Source: a virus. From it: a stretch of 36,415 nt of DNA. The stretch covers positions 1-36,415 of IMG/VR virus record IMGVR_UViG_3300033145_001475; one strand, written 5' to 3'. Under the pieces are notes generated by a model. The model was not told where the DNA came from. It ran no database searches and was given only the letters and a program-made list of their open reading frames with translations. The translations under genes and the position numbers were made by a program. Positions 1 to 6,845 of the stretch are shown one piece after another (the stretch's first letter is position 1; each line of letters starts with the position of its first letter).

Positions 1-1
1 C

Positions 2-247
2 TGCGATCACTACCGGTTCAAACGATTCATCCTTAAGAGACACCGGGCCCAGGCGGATGTGGCGGTCAGCGGCCGGGCGGCCCGGGCAGAGAAGAAAAAA
101 AAGCCGATCCCGGTTGAGACCAGTGGCCGAGCAGCAAGGGTATCGGCGAGAGTTGATCACCCGAAGAAAAAATTAACGTTTTGGCAAAGGTTTTTCAAAT
201 GGGTGCACGAAGAGATTCCGGGAAGGGCAGGTAAAAAATGGCGGTGA
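2..247 (+). CDS. C-terminal part of the phage replication initiator, open at the left edge
   Basis: This frame is open from the first base of the window to a TGA at 245-247 and has no upstream stop, so it is probably the 3' end of a gene. The initiator at the right edge ends with two bases of an incomplete codon. Adding base 1 completes a Thr codon and leads directly into this frame. The tail is very basic, with Arg/Ala/Lys-rich segments and a final Lys/Trp/Phe-rich stretch, which would suit a nucleic-acid-binding C-terminus. If the window is linear instead, this could be a 62-aa protein from the GTG at 59. The stop overlaps the start of the next gene by ten bases, typical of a tight operon. 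Confidence 0.6.
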   Translation, partial: CDHYRFKRFILKRHRAQADVAVSGRAARAEKKKKPIPVETSGRAARVSARVDHPKKKLTFWQRFFKWVHEEIPGRAGKKWR

Positions 248-474
248 GAAAAAAAATAAGAAATTGCCCGGGGTGCGGCAATGAAAAGCGAGACGGTCGT
301 GATGGTGTTTCGCAGGTCTCGGCGGCGCTGATGCACTGCAGGAAGTGCGACCGGTGGTTTGCGAATTTCGAAGGCAGTTTCAAAACTGAAAAACAACCAG
401 AGGTTGAGGGCCAGCTTGTGCGGATGTTGAAAAAAATAAAAGCGGTTTTTAAACAAGGTTCGAGGGGTAGGTAA
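238..474 (+). CDS. small zinc-ribbon protein
   Basis: A 78-aa basic protein. Cys-x2-Cys near residues 10-13 and a second Cys-x2-Cys near 34-37 form a treble-clef or zinc-ribbon pair. The second half is Lys-rich. The ATG follows a purine-rich AAGGGCAGG Shine-Dalgarno and overlaps the previous stop. Its own stop overlaps the next start (TAATG), so translation is probably coupled. Small zinc ribbons of this kind are abundant in phage early regions, where they bind DNA, RNA or host proteins. The precise role cannot be read from the sequence. Confidence 0.75.
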   Translation: MAVRKKIRNCPGCGNEKRDGRDGVSQVSAALMHCRKCDRWFANFEGSFKTEKQPEVEGQLVRMLKKIKAVFKQGSRGR

Positions 475-1238
475 TGCTAAAAGAAAAACTGCTCTTTGGA
501 ACGGTGGACAAAGTAGATATTGCAATTAGAAGATTGCAGGCATTTGAACCGCCGGAAGGTTACTACTTGGCTTTTAGTGGCGGCAAGGATTCTATTGTAA
601 TTAAGCAGATGGCTATCGAGGCGGGGGTTAAGTTCGATGCCCACTATTCAGTTACCACGATAGACCCCCCGGATTTGATTTATTATATCCGGGAGCATCA
701 TCCTGATGTTATTTGGGAGAGGCCGGAAATGCCGTTTTTAAGAAAAATGATAAGCAAGGGATTCCCTTTACGGCAATCAAGATGGTGCTGTGAATTATAC
801 AAAGAGAATGGTGGTTCGGGCAGGTTAGTTGTTACGGGCATTCGCAAAGCAGAATCAAATAAACGGTCGAAGCGAAAAATGGTAGAGCATTGCATCAAAG
901 ATAAAAGCAAGCGGCTACTGCATCCGATTATTGACTGGCTCGATGAGGATGTTTGGGCGTTTATTAAAGACCGCAATTTGCCATATTGCAAACTGTACGA
1001 CGAGGGCTGGGCAAGGATAGGTTGTTTGTTTTGTCCGATGCAGCAGGCTTGGCATAAAAAGATTGAGGGTAAGAGATACCCGTCTTTTGAGAGGGCGTTT
1101 CGTAGGGCATTTCAAAAGTTATACGACACGGGCCGAGAGTCAATGGCTCGCTGGAAGGATGGAGATGAGATGTTCGACTGGTGGATTTCAGGTAAGGGGA
1201 ATAAAGAAGATGATGGTTTGTGGTTATTTGAAGGGTAA
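474..1238 (+). CDS. PAPS reductase / DndC-like ATP pyrophosphatase
   Basis: A 254-aa member of the adenine-nucleotide alpha-hydrolase (PP-loop) superfamily, phosphoadenosine-phosphosulfate-reductase type. The PP-loop SGGKDS is near residues 35-40. A Cys pair (WCCELY) lies near residue 104 and a Cys-x2-Cys-Pro (GCLFCP) near residue 183, the pattern of Fe-S-containing DndC/phage PAPS-reductase relatives. Phage homologues are common and poorly understood. Proposed roles include sulfur or nucleotide transfer in DNA modification and diversion of host sulfur metabolism. No DndA, DndD, DndE or cysteine desulfurase gene is present, so a complete phosphorothioation system is not encoded here. It sits in the early operon, two genes upstream of the Fis-type regulator and four upstream of the Dam methylase. 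Confidence 0.88.
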   Translation: MLKEKLLFGTVDKVDIAIRRLQAFEPPEGYYLAFSGGKDSIVIKQMAIEAGVKFDAHYSVTTIDPPDLIYYIREHHPDVIWERPEMPFLRKMISKGFPLRQSRWCCELYKENGGSGRLVVTGIRKAESNKRSKRKMVEHCIKDKSKRLLHPIIDWLDEDVWAFIKDRNLPYCKLYDEGWARIGCLFCPMQQAWHKKIEGKRYPSFERAFRRAFQKLYDTGRESMARWKDGDEMFDWWISGKGNKEDDGLWLFEG

Positions 1239-1242
1239 AAAA

Positions 1243-1386
1243 ATGATGAGCGATGAAACTACAGAAAAGGAATCGGTCGAGCAAGAGGCTTACCAGAAGT
1301 TTCTTGACGATGAGGAAACAATACAGTCGCTAAAGGCGGTGGGCGTGGACCTGCCGAAAAAAAAAGAGGAAACAAAAACGAGGTGA
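1243..1386 (+). CDS. 47-aa acidic/basic small protein
   Basis: A short ORF beginning at tandem ATGs (1243 and 1246), four bases after the PAPS-reductase stop and preceded by GAAGGG. The N-terminus is Glu/Asp-rich and the C-terminus Lys-rich. The segment GVDLPKKK resembles GVDLPKKC in the SAP-like protein at 14468-14803, so both may carry the end of a small helix-extended-helix DNA-binding fold. The frame stays open upstream inside the PAPS-reductase gene, but spacing and ribosome site favour 1243. Function unknown. Confidence 0.55.
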   Translation: MMSDETTEKESVEQEAYQKFLDDEETIQSLKAVGVDLPKKKEETKTR

Positions 1387-1388
1387 AG

Positions 1389-1688
1389 ATGCCCAGAGCT
1401 GACGGTGTACCGACAATCGAAGAGGTCAAGGATAAGCTAATCACGATTACTCTGGCCAAGACGGACGGCAATAGAACACAGGCGGCGAAACTGCTTGGGT
1501 TGAGTATGACGACGTTAAGACGTGAAATTAAAAGAAGAGAGACCGACGATGAACAGGAGCCGCGCAGACAGGAGCGAAATTTATCCGGCCCGCAACGCGA
1601 GGACTATATGCTGCTGAGGCGAGCCGGTATAGACAGCCAAACCGCGTTGAACTTTGTAATAAAATACGGAAGCGAAAGGAAAAGGTGA
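1389..1688 (+). CDS. Fis-family helix-turn-helix DNA-binding protein
   Basis: About 99 aa. Residues near 25-50 match the Fis/NtrC C-terminal helix-turn-helix: NRTQAAKLLGLSMTTLRREI, with the usual Asn-x-Thr-x-Ala-Ala-x2-Leu-Gly core. The remainder is charged and shows no ATPase or receiver domain, so it is a stand-alone Fis-like protein. It could be a nucleoid-type or transcription regulator of the early operon. The ATG at 1389 has AGGTGA just upstream; a GTG at 1383 overlapping the previous stop is an alternative. The stop overlaps the next gene's region by a few bases. Confidence 0.8.
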   Translation: MPRADGVPTIEEVKDKLITITLAKTDGNRTQAAKLLGLSMTTLRREIKRRETDDEQEPRRQERNLSGPQREDYMLLRRAGIDSQTALNFVIKYGSERKR

Positions 1689-1693
1689 ATAAA

Positions 1694-1960
1694 ATGACGA
1701 GTCCAAGAGAGCGTTATTTGAAAGACCCTGTTTTTCATCAATTGGTTGATTGTATGGTTGTGCAGTGTGAACGGTGCCAAGTTACACCAAGCGAGTTAAG
1801 GGAAGCAAGTATTTTGGCATCAATTATACACGCTGAAAGAAGGGCAGACCCAATGGTAGTACCAAGAGAAATAGCGGCGCATTTGTCTGGCTTTGAAAAG
1901 TGGCCCGGAAAAAACCCGCTGTCAAAGGAGGGTGATGTGGAGGGTGACGATGGTCAGTAG
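1694..1960 (+). CDS. conserved-type phage protein, function unknown
   Basis: About 88 aa from the ATG at 1694, which has AGGTGA upstream; a GTG at 1685 is an alternative start overlapping the previous stop. It is predicted helical, with a Cys-x2-Cys near residues 25-28 (from the ATG) and a central segment (TPSELREASILASIIHAER) that I recall from small proteins of other phages of similar hosts. No enzymatic motif is visible. The end overlaps the Dam methylase start by about ten bases, so the two are probably translationally coupled. Confidence 0.65.
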   Translation: MTSPRERYLKDPVFHQLVDCMVVQCERCQVTPSELREASILASIIHAERRADPMVVPREIAAHLSGFEKWPGKNPLSKEGDVEGDDGQ

Positions 1961-2831
1961 TCAAATGAAAATTAAGGCTATCGCACCCTGGTTTGGAGGG
2001 AAGCGAAATTTAGCATCGCTGATTGTCGAGCTGCTCGGTCCGCACCGTGTGTACTGGGAACCGTTTTGCGGGTCGATGGCGGTCCTCATGGCCAAACCGG
2101 CCTGCGCGATGGAAACCGTGAATGATTTACACGCCGACCTGATTAATCTTGCTCGCGTTATTCAAGATTCCAAGCTCGCGCCGCAATTGTACCGCCGGCT
2201 CCACCGTACATTGATGCACGAACAGCTCCATCGTGAAGCGGCAGAGCGATACAAAAACCGGGGCTATCACAGTGAGAATGATGTACCTGATATTGACAGG
2301 GCTTATGATTATTTTTTATGTGCATGGCTTGGCCGAAACGGGGTGGGTGGAACAAAAAGTTATAATCAAGGATTCTGCGTTCGGTATACGGCCAACGGGG
2401 GACATGCCGCCAATCGCTGGCAGTCGGTGATTAAATCTATTCCGGCGTGGCGGCGAAGACTGGCCAGTGTGACAATTCTCCAGCGGGATGCATTCGAGTT
2501 GTTAGAGCGAATTGATGATAAACGGGGGACGGTAATTTATGTCGACCCGCCATACCTGGAAAAGGGGACAAAGTATATTCATGATTTTGGGGATGGAGAC
2601 CATGAACGACTGGCGGGATTATTGAGCGGATTCACCGAAGCCCGCATTGTCGTCAGCTATTATAACCATCCGAAGCTTAAAGATTTGTACCCGGACTGGG
2701 GACGCGTTGAAGTTACCGTTACCAAATCTCTGAGCAACCAGAACAAGCGAGGCAATAAAAATAAGGGGACGAAGACAATTGAGGTGTTGTTGGTTAATGG
2801 ACCGTTAGAACAGAAGGGATTATTTGAATGA
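1950..2831 (+). CDS. dam: Dam-type (D12 class) DNA N6-adenine methyltransferase
   Basis: About 293 aa. It contains the D12 signature blocks in order: FGGKR near residues 15-19, WEPFCGS near 36-42 (SAM motif I), NDL near 58-60, and catalytic DPPY at about 199-202, followed by a Dam-like C-terminus. It transfers a methyl group from SAM to adenine N6, with the site not predictable here. In phages this usually blocks host restriction or marks DNA for replication and packaging control. The ATG at 1950 follows GGAGGGTG, which is why it is preferred over an in-frame ATG at 1893. All key motifs are intact, unlike the methylase at 4232-5596. Confidence 0.92.
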   Translation: MVSSQMKIKAIAPWFGGKRNLASLIVELLGPHRVYWEPFCGSMAVLMAKPACAMETVNDLHADLINLARVIQDSKLAPQLYRRLHRTLMHEQLHREAAERYKNRGYHSENDVPDIDRAYDYFLCAWLGRNGVGGTKSYNQGFCVRYTANGGHAANRWQSVIKSIPAWRRRLASVTILQRDAFELLERIDDKRGTVIYVDPPYLEKGTKYIHDFGDGDHERLAGLLSGFTEARIVVSYYNHPKLKDLYPDWGRVEVTVTKSLSNQNKRGNKNKGTKTIEVLLVNGPLEQKGLFE

Positions 2832-3022
2832 GAAACAGTAGTCAAGAGCAGCTGAGGGCGATGGTAGCGGACCTGCTCAAGGTCGAGGCCGGACTTACCG
2901 ACGGGCAGGTAGACTTCATCGACGATATGAACAGGTGGCGAGGCGACTATCGCGGCCGACAGCCATTGCGAATCGAGCAAATCTGGACGCGGGTCCTGGG
3001 CGATAAGGTGACAACTAATTAA
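2828..3022 (+). CDS. 64-aa protein of unknown function
   Basis: A small mixed-charge protein starting at an ATG that overlaps the methylase stop. It contains an alpha-helical stretch (LRAMVADLLKVEAGLTDGQ) followed by a short Trp/Arg-rich segment. No recognised domain. Its last codons and stop lie in a 19-bp sequence repeated exactly at 3927-3945, beyond the next two genes, which suggests a small module was inserted just downstream. Confidence 0.6.
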   Translation: MRNSSQEQLRAMVADLLKVEAGLTDGQVDFIDDMNRWRGDYRGRQPLRIEQIWTRVLGDKVTTN

Positions 3023-3026
3023 CGAG
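3008..3026 (+). repeat. 19-bp direct repeat, left copy
   Basis: GTGACAACTAATTAACGAG covers the last codons and stop of the preceding gene and is repeated exactly at 3927-3945. The two copies bracket a two-gene segment (3056-3879). Confidence 0.85.
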
Positions 3027-3055
3027 ATATTATGTTGATGAAGGGAGTTTGAATA

Positions 3056-3592
3056 GTGGATTTAGAGAAAAATAAAAAAGTCAGATGTCAACGGTGCGGA
3101 GCTGCTTTACAAGTAGATGGCCCGCGAAATTCAAAGGCGAGGATGTTGCGCCGGTCTAAAGAGCCTAAAGGCTTGTGTGTTAATTGTGCTGTCCATGACT
3201 GGCTGAGGAATACTTATCCGGTCAACCTGATACTTGCAGGCTCAAAACCAGAAGTACTTCGATTCGAGCATATTCAGCGGCAGTTCACAAATATTATGCG
3301 AGCTGGTGGTGCGGATGCCAATCCGGACGAGATAGACTGGGAATCGATAATTGCCAACTGGGATTTACCTTTTAAGAACAAAGTTAAGGGGTCGGCGATG
3401 AACCCTGCGTCGCAGGATGTTTTAGATATGGAGCCAGAGAGACAGGCTCATGAAGAAAATTACTTCAGAGAAGAGACGGCGGCGAAAGATGAAGGGTTTG
3501 AGAGTTTGTTTGAGAAGCAGCAAGCCGAGCGACGCAGAATAGTTGGAGAGGAATTTTTGCCTTTGATGCGGAAACAGGATAATCAGGAATGA
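3056..3592 (+). CDS. zinc-finger protein of unknown function
   Basis: A 178-aa protein from a GTG start preceded by GGGAG. The N-terminus has Cys-x2-Cys near residues 11-14 and a second Cys-x2-Cys near 42-45, a single zinc-ribbon or finger. The C-terminal half is highly charged and probably helical (Glu/Gln/Arg-rich, residues 125-178). No catalytic motif seen. Its stop overlaps the next gene's start (ATGA type), and with that gene it forms the pair bracketed by the 19-bp direct repeat. Confidence 0.7.
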   Translation: MDLEKNKKVRCQRCGAALQVDGPRNSKARMLRRSKEPKGLCVNCAVHDWLRNTYPVNLILAGSKPEVLRFEHIQRQFTNIMRAGGADANPDEIDWESIIANWDLPFKNKVKGSAMNPASQDVLDMEPERQAHEENYFREETAAKDEGFESLFEKQQAERRRIVGEEFLPLMRKQDNQE

Positions 3593-3879
3593 AGATATTT
3601 TCTCAAGTTGTTGCAACCGGCAAGGAATGGAAGCCGTGTATTGAATGTGGTGGGGGTTTTGTCACGGGTGAGATTATTACTTCAATATCCACCGATTCAG
3701 GCTTTAGTGTAACGTACTGGTATTGCTGTAAGTGTATCGAGAGATTTTTCCGGCCGAATTTATATGTCGAACCGGAATATATATGTCACAGGGTGGGTAG
3801 GCTCATAGAACTGGAAAAATTTAACAATTTTGAACGCTATACACCCTACGGCAGCATTGAATGGTGTTCGCGAAATTAG
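3589..3879 (+). CDS. small cysteine-rich zinc-binding-type protein
   Basis: 96 aa. Cys-x2-Cys (CIEC) near residues 17-20 and a CCKC cluster near 46-49 suggest one zinc site. The rest is aromatic-rich with many Tyr/Phe/Trp. The start overlaps the preceding stop by four bases, indicating coupling. The gene is followed by about 75 bases without an ORF that include the right copy of the 19-bp repeat. Function unknown. Confidence 0.65.
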   Translation: MKIFSQVVATGKEWKPCIECGGGFVTGEIITSISTDSGFSVTYWYCCKCIERFFRPNLYVEPEYICHRVGRLIELEKFNNFERYTPYGSIEWCSRN

Positions 3880-3926
3880 CATTTAGAATATTGATGAAAG
3901 AATTTTGAGCAGGGCCGAGTGGCCGA

Positions 3927-3945
3927 GTGACAACTAATTAACGAG
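3927..3945 (+). repeat. 19-bp direct repeat, right copy
   Basis: Identical to 3008-3026. Here it lies in non-coding DNA, still spells the end of the gene at 2828-3022 (Val-Thr-Thr-Asn-stop in one frame), and supplies sequence just upstream of the next gene's ribosome site. This is what a duplicated junction after module insertion would leave. Confidence 0.85.
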
Positions 3946-3955
3946 GTGAAAAAAA

Positions 3956-4216
3956 ATGTGCAAGCACGGCGATACGGTAAAAGTGGAAGTTCATCACGTC
4001 GGTGAGATAAGGTGTGTAGAGGTCGATGTGGATAGGTGTCTGGCTCCGATTGTCAAGGCCTTAAATCAGGCAGGCCCACCAGTACCGACAGAGGGATGCT
4101 GCTGCGGGCACGGTAAAACAACGGGACATATAACCCTCAGCGACGGACGGATTTTGGGGATTTTTCCAAATAGAAAAGTTTATTTGCCACATTGCCCTAT
4201 AGATCTAAACAAATAA
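3956..4216 (+). CDS. small Cys/His-rich phage protein
   Basis: 86 aa, starting at an ATG after GAGGTG and a run of A. The N-terminal MCKHGD and a central CCCGHGK (near residues 48-54) carry several possible metal ligands, with a further Cys/His pair near the C-terminus (PHCP). I recall similar MCKHG-starting small proteins in other phages, but their function is unknown to me. It lies directly upstream of the ParB-methylase fusion with a 15-base gap. Confidence 0.68.
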   Translation: MCKHGDTVKVEVHHVGEIRCVEVDVDRCLAPIVKALNQAGPPVPTEGCCCGHGKTTGHITLSDGRILGIFPNRKVYLPHCPIDLNK

Positions 4217-4231
4217 GAAAGGTAGACAGGG

Positions 4232-5596
4232 ATGGTTAAGAAAAATGTTCGGATGGAGCCGAAGATAGAGAGCTTCAAGCTCTCGCAGCTCAAAGAGGCA
4301 CCCTATAACCCAAGGACGATAACAGACGAGGCCATGGAAGGCCTGACGAACTCAATAAAAAAGTTCGGATGCGTCGAGCCGATCGTGGTAAATACGCGGG
4401 GTGGTAAAAAGACGATTATCGGGGGCCATCAAAGGTACAAGGCCCTGAAAAAACTCCACGGGCCGAATTATAAGTGCACGTGCGTTACCGTATGGCTGTC
4501 GCCATCGGAAGAAAAACTGCTCAACCTATCACTCAATAGTCCGTTGCTGCAGGGTCAGTTCATAGCCGAGTTGGCAGGGTATATCGATACGCTCAAAAAA
4601 CAGATCGGAAAACAGGATTATATCGACCTGCGACTGAAAGAGCTGAGGGCGGACTTTGATTGCGCTGAGAAAGCCGGGCTGGTACCGGATGACGAGGTCC
4701 CGAAGCCGCCGAGAAAAACAATAACAAAACCCGGGGACCTGTGGCAGCTGGGGAAACATCGACTCCTATGTGGTGACAGTACAAACCCAAAGGACGTGAG
4801 CCGCCTGTTTCACGGACAGAAGGCGAGCCTGTTTGCGACCGACCCGCCCTACTGCGTCGATTATACCGGTGACGACCGCCCGATCGGCGGTAAGGACTGG
4901 TCGGATGTTTTTCGCGAAATAGACATCAAGGACCCCAAAAGTTTCACAAAGGCCTTTTATATTGTCGGGCTCAAATTCATAAAACCAAAAACCGCACTAT
5001 ATATTTGGCATGCGGCCAGTCGTAGAAGCATGCTGGACGAGGTTTGTGAGGAACTTGGTATTTTAGTCCACCAGCAGATTATCTGGGTCAAACCGTGGTG
5101 TCTTTTGATGTGGGTGAAAGGTAAAATGCCGCCGTTCAAACCACACAACAAAAAAGTTGGAACGATCTGGCCGGTCGGCTATATGAAAAACGGGGACCCG
5201 ACGACGCCGGAATATTACACGGATGTATGGGAGCTGGACTGGGAAGGTAAAAAACGGAACTCGGGGCTCGAACATCCGACCGTCAAACCGATAGAGGTAT
5301 TCGCGATCCCGATGCGGATCCATACCAGCCCGGGTGACATATGTTATGAGCCGGCCCTGCTTGAGCTGCAGATGCGGCGGGACCCGGAATATGTAATCAA
5401 TTTGCGACTGGCGCAATCCAGGGCAGCCAAAAAACGCCACAAGCTTAACAGGCGAACAAGAAAATACTACAAAAGCAGACCGGCCGCTTGGGAATGTCCC
5501 AGCTGTGGTTTTGATTGTCAGGGGGAGCTTCCCGAGCAATGCCCCAAATGCGGCGGGTTGAGCTTCGTAAAATTGAAACAACGCATAGCGGTGTAA
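4232..5596 (+). CDS. ParB-domain / DNA methylase fusion, apparently lacking SAM motif I
   Basis: 454 aa. Residues about 12-78 form a ParB/sulfiredoxin-like domain (NPR near 26-28, GGHQRYKAL near 64-72). From about 168 comes a beta-class N6/N4 DNA methylase: GDLW..GKHRLLCGD, DPPY at 204-207, then a HPTVKP motif near 348-353. Family members continue PGDICYEP with an FxGSG SAM-binding motif. Here the sequence jumps from YEP (372-374) straight to LLELQMRRDPEYV, so roughly 20 residues including motif I are missing with the frame preserved. The C-terminus carries a zinc ribbon (Cys pairs near 422-425 and 437-440). The usual role is DNA protection; this copy may be catalytically dead or act only as a DNA-binding protein. 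Confidence 0.85.
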   Translation: MVKKNVRMEPKIESFKLSQLKEAPYNPRTITDEAMEGLTNSIKKFGCVEPIVVNTRGGKKTIIGGHQRYKALKKLHGPNYKCTCVTVWLSPSEEKLLNLSLNSPLLQGQFIAELAGYIDTLKKQIGKQDYIDLRLKELRADFDCAEKAGLVPDDEVPKPPRKTITKPGDLWQLGKHRLLCGDSTNPKDVSRLFHGQKASLFATDPPYCVDYTGDDRPIGGKDWSDVFREIDIKDPKSFTKAFYIVGLKFIKPKTALYIWHAASRRSMLDEVCEELGILVHQQIIWVKPWCLLMWVKGKMPPFKPHNKKVGTIWPVGYMKNGDPTTPEYYTDVWELDWEGKKRNSGLEHPTVKPIEVFAIPMRIHTSPGDICYEPALLELQMRRDPEYVINLRLAQSRAAKKRHKLNRRTRKYYKSRPAAWECPSCGFDCQGELPEQCPKCGGLSFVKLKQRIAV

Positions 5597-5624
5597 AAGA
5601 AACAAGGATATAGCGGATGTTTAA

Positions 5625-5897
5625 ATGAGAAGATGCAGGGAATGCAAAAAATTAAAGCCACTGAAGAAGTTCAAAAAACACGGCAGTGTGCACTCGAAGA
5701 CGTGCACGGAATGTCTCGACAAGGGGTGCCGCAGGGTCGAGCTGTCCGAGACGCCGGCGAATGTCAGGATAAGGATATGCTGGTCGGGCGGGTACCATCG
5801 GGTCTATGTCCGCGATGGCGCTGGGTGGGAGGAGGTCTTCGCCTCGAGAATAAAACAAGAGGCCCTCGGGGTACTCTGTGAATGGTTCGGAATATGA
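5625..5897 (+). CDS. small protein with HNH-associated zinc finger
   Basis: 90 aa. The first 30 residues (CREC...CTEC) match the N-terminal Cys4 finger present in both HNH proteins of this genome (9671 and 32260), but no HNH core follows. The C-terminal half is a separate beta-rich segment with several Trp residues. It may be a remnant or a stand-alone version of the HNH DNA-recognition finger. The only Shine-Dalgarno-like sequence (AAGGA) lies about 17 bases upstream, longer than usual. It is followed after 34 bases by the AP2 protein. Confidence 0.65.
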   Translation: MRRCRECKKLKPLKKFKKHGSVHSKTCTECLDKGCRRVELSETPANVRIRICWSGGYHRVYVRDGAGWEEVFASRIKQEALGVLCEWFGI

Positions 5898-5931
5898 AAA
5901 ATTGTTTATAAGTGAAAGGAGTCAGAAAAAA

Positions 5932-6759
5932 ATGTTGTCGGAAAAAAATCTATCGAAAAAGTTCTTTACCCGGACGGGAGAAGAAATCTTCCGTATCGAA
6001 GAGGTAATCGAACAGCCCGAGGTGGTCCTGGTCAACCTCGATTCCAGATTGAAACTGCAGGTCAGGCTGGGGACGCCGGAAGCGAAGGAATTCATGCCTA
6101 TCGCAATGCCGCTGATAAAACCGGCGGCGGTACCTAAGATAAAAAAGGCCAAAAAGAAAGTGTCAGCTGCCGGCAAATCAGAACGCGGAAGGCCCGGGAG
6201 GAAGCCTGGGTGGGGAAGCTCGAAGTACTACGGAGTTTCGTTTCATAAACAGACCGGTGAGTGGAAAGCGAAAATCAACCGGAAAGACGACCGATGGTAC
6301 GGCGGCGAGTTCGAGACTGAAGAGCTGGCAGCAGCGAAGGTAGCCGAACACCTGGGCGATCACAAAGAAGCGGCCAGGCTGAGAAAACTTTCAAAGGTGC
6401 TGGCAGAGGTCAAACCAGGCCCGGTAAAGACCACCCAAAAAGGAAGCTCGAAATATTACGGGGTCTCATACGTTAAGACGACCGGAAGATGGACGGCGCA
6501 GATAAACAGAGGAGACCTTAAGTGGTTTAAATCTGGATTCGAATCGGAAGAGCTGGCGGCAGCGGCGGTACAGGAGAAACTCGGCAATAAAAAAGAGGCG
6601 GCCGAACTTCGAAAAAAGGACCGGACAAAAGATAAAATCGCCAAGCTGAGAGCCCCGATACTGGTGGGCAAGTTCATGTGTCACGAGTGCGGCGAGACGT
6701 ACGATAAGAAACCGGACAAATGCAATAAGTGTAATTCGGGTGCGGTTGAAAGAGTATAA
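5932..6759 (+). CDS. tandem AP2-domain DNA-binding protein with zinc ribbon
   Basis: About 275 aa from the ATG at 5932, which follows AAAGGAG; a GTG at 5878 would overlap the upstream gene. Two homologous blocks begin SSKYYGVS (near residues 96 and 174), each with a Gly-x-Trp-x-Ala-x-Ile core and an E(E/S)EELAAA-type helix, the AP2/ERF-like integrase-type DNA-binding fold. Just before the first block is an AT-hook-like Arg-Gly-Arg-Pro. The C-terminus has Cys-x2-Cys...Cys-x2-Cys (CHEC...CNKC), a zinc ribbon. In phages AP2 domains usually accompany HNH homing nucleases; no nuclease core is present here. It is probably a DNA-binding regulator or a domesticated remnant, placed immediately before the packaging genes. 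Confidence 0.82.
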   Translation: MLSEKNLSKKFFTRTGEEIFRIEEVIEQPEVVLVNLDSRLKLQVRLGTPEAKEFMPIAMPLIKPAAVPKIKKAKKKVSAAGKSERGRPGRKPGWGSSKYYGVSFHKQTGEWKAKINRKDDRWYGGEFETEELAAAKVAEHLGDHKEAARLRKLSKVLAEVKPGPVKTTQKGSSKYYGVSYVKTTGRWTAQINRGDLKWFKSGFESEELAAAAVQEKLGNKKEAAELRKKDRTKDKIAKLRAPILVGKFMCHECGETYDKKPDKCNKCNSGAVERV

Positions 6760-6773
6760 AAAGAGCCGATGCG

Positions 6774-6845
6774 GGCGGTAAGTACCAGGTAAACCGCCTG
6801 AGACGGACAGGTGCAAGCTGTTCGCTCATTTTTGCGCATCAGCTT
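6774..6845 (+). promoter_or_regulatory. folded leader before the terminase genes
   Basis: Two hairpins in the gap after the AP2 gene: GGCGGT (6774-6779) pairs with ACCGCC (6793-6798), and AAGCTG (6815-6820) pairs with CAGCTT (6840-6845). The second resembles the terminator at 10392-10440: both end in a GCTTCTTT-type arm followed by GTTAAAAAAA. It lies inside the first 12 codons of the annotated small terminase frame, which casts doubt on that start. Confidence 0.45.

Noticed and set aside
474-1238. Complete Dnd phosphorothioation system
   Set aside because: Only a DndC-like protein is present; DndA/IscS, DndB, DndD and DndE are absent.
5351-5400. A simple frameshift explaining the missing methylase motif
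   Set aside because: The alternative frames across this point do not spell an FxGxG motif, and the sequence after the gap is back in family register, so an in-frame loss fits better.
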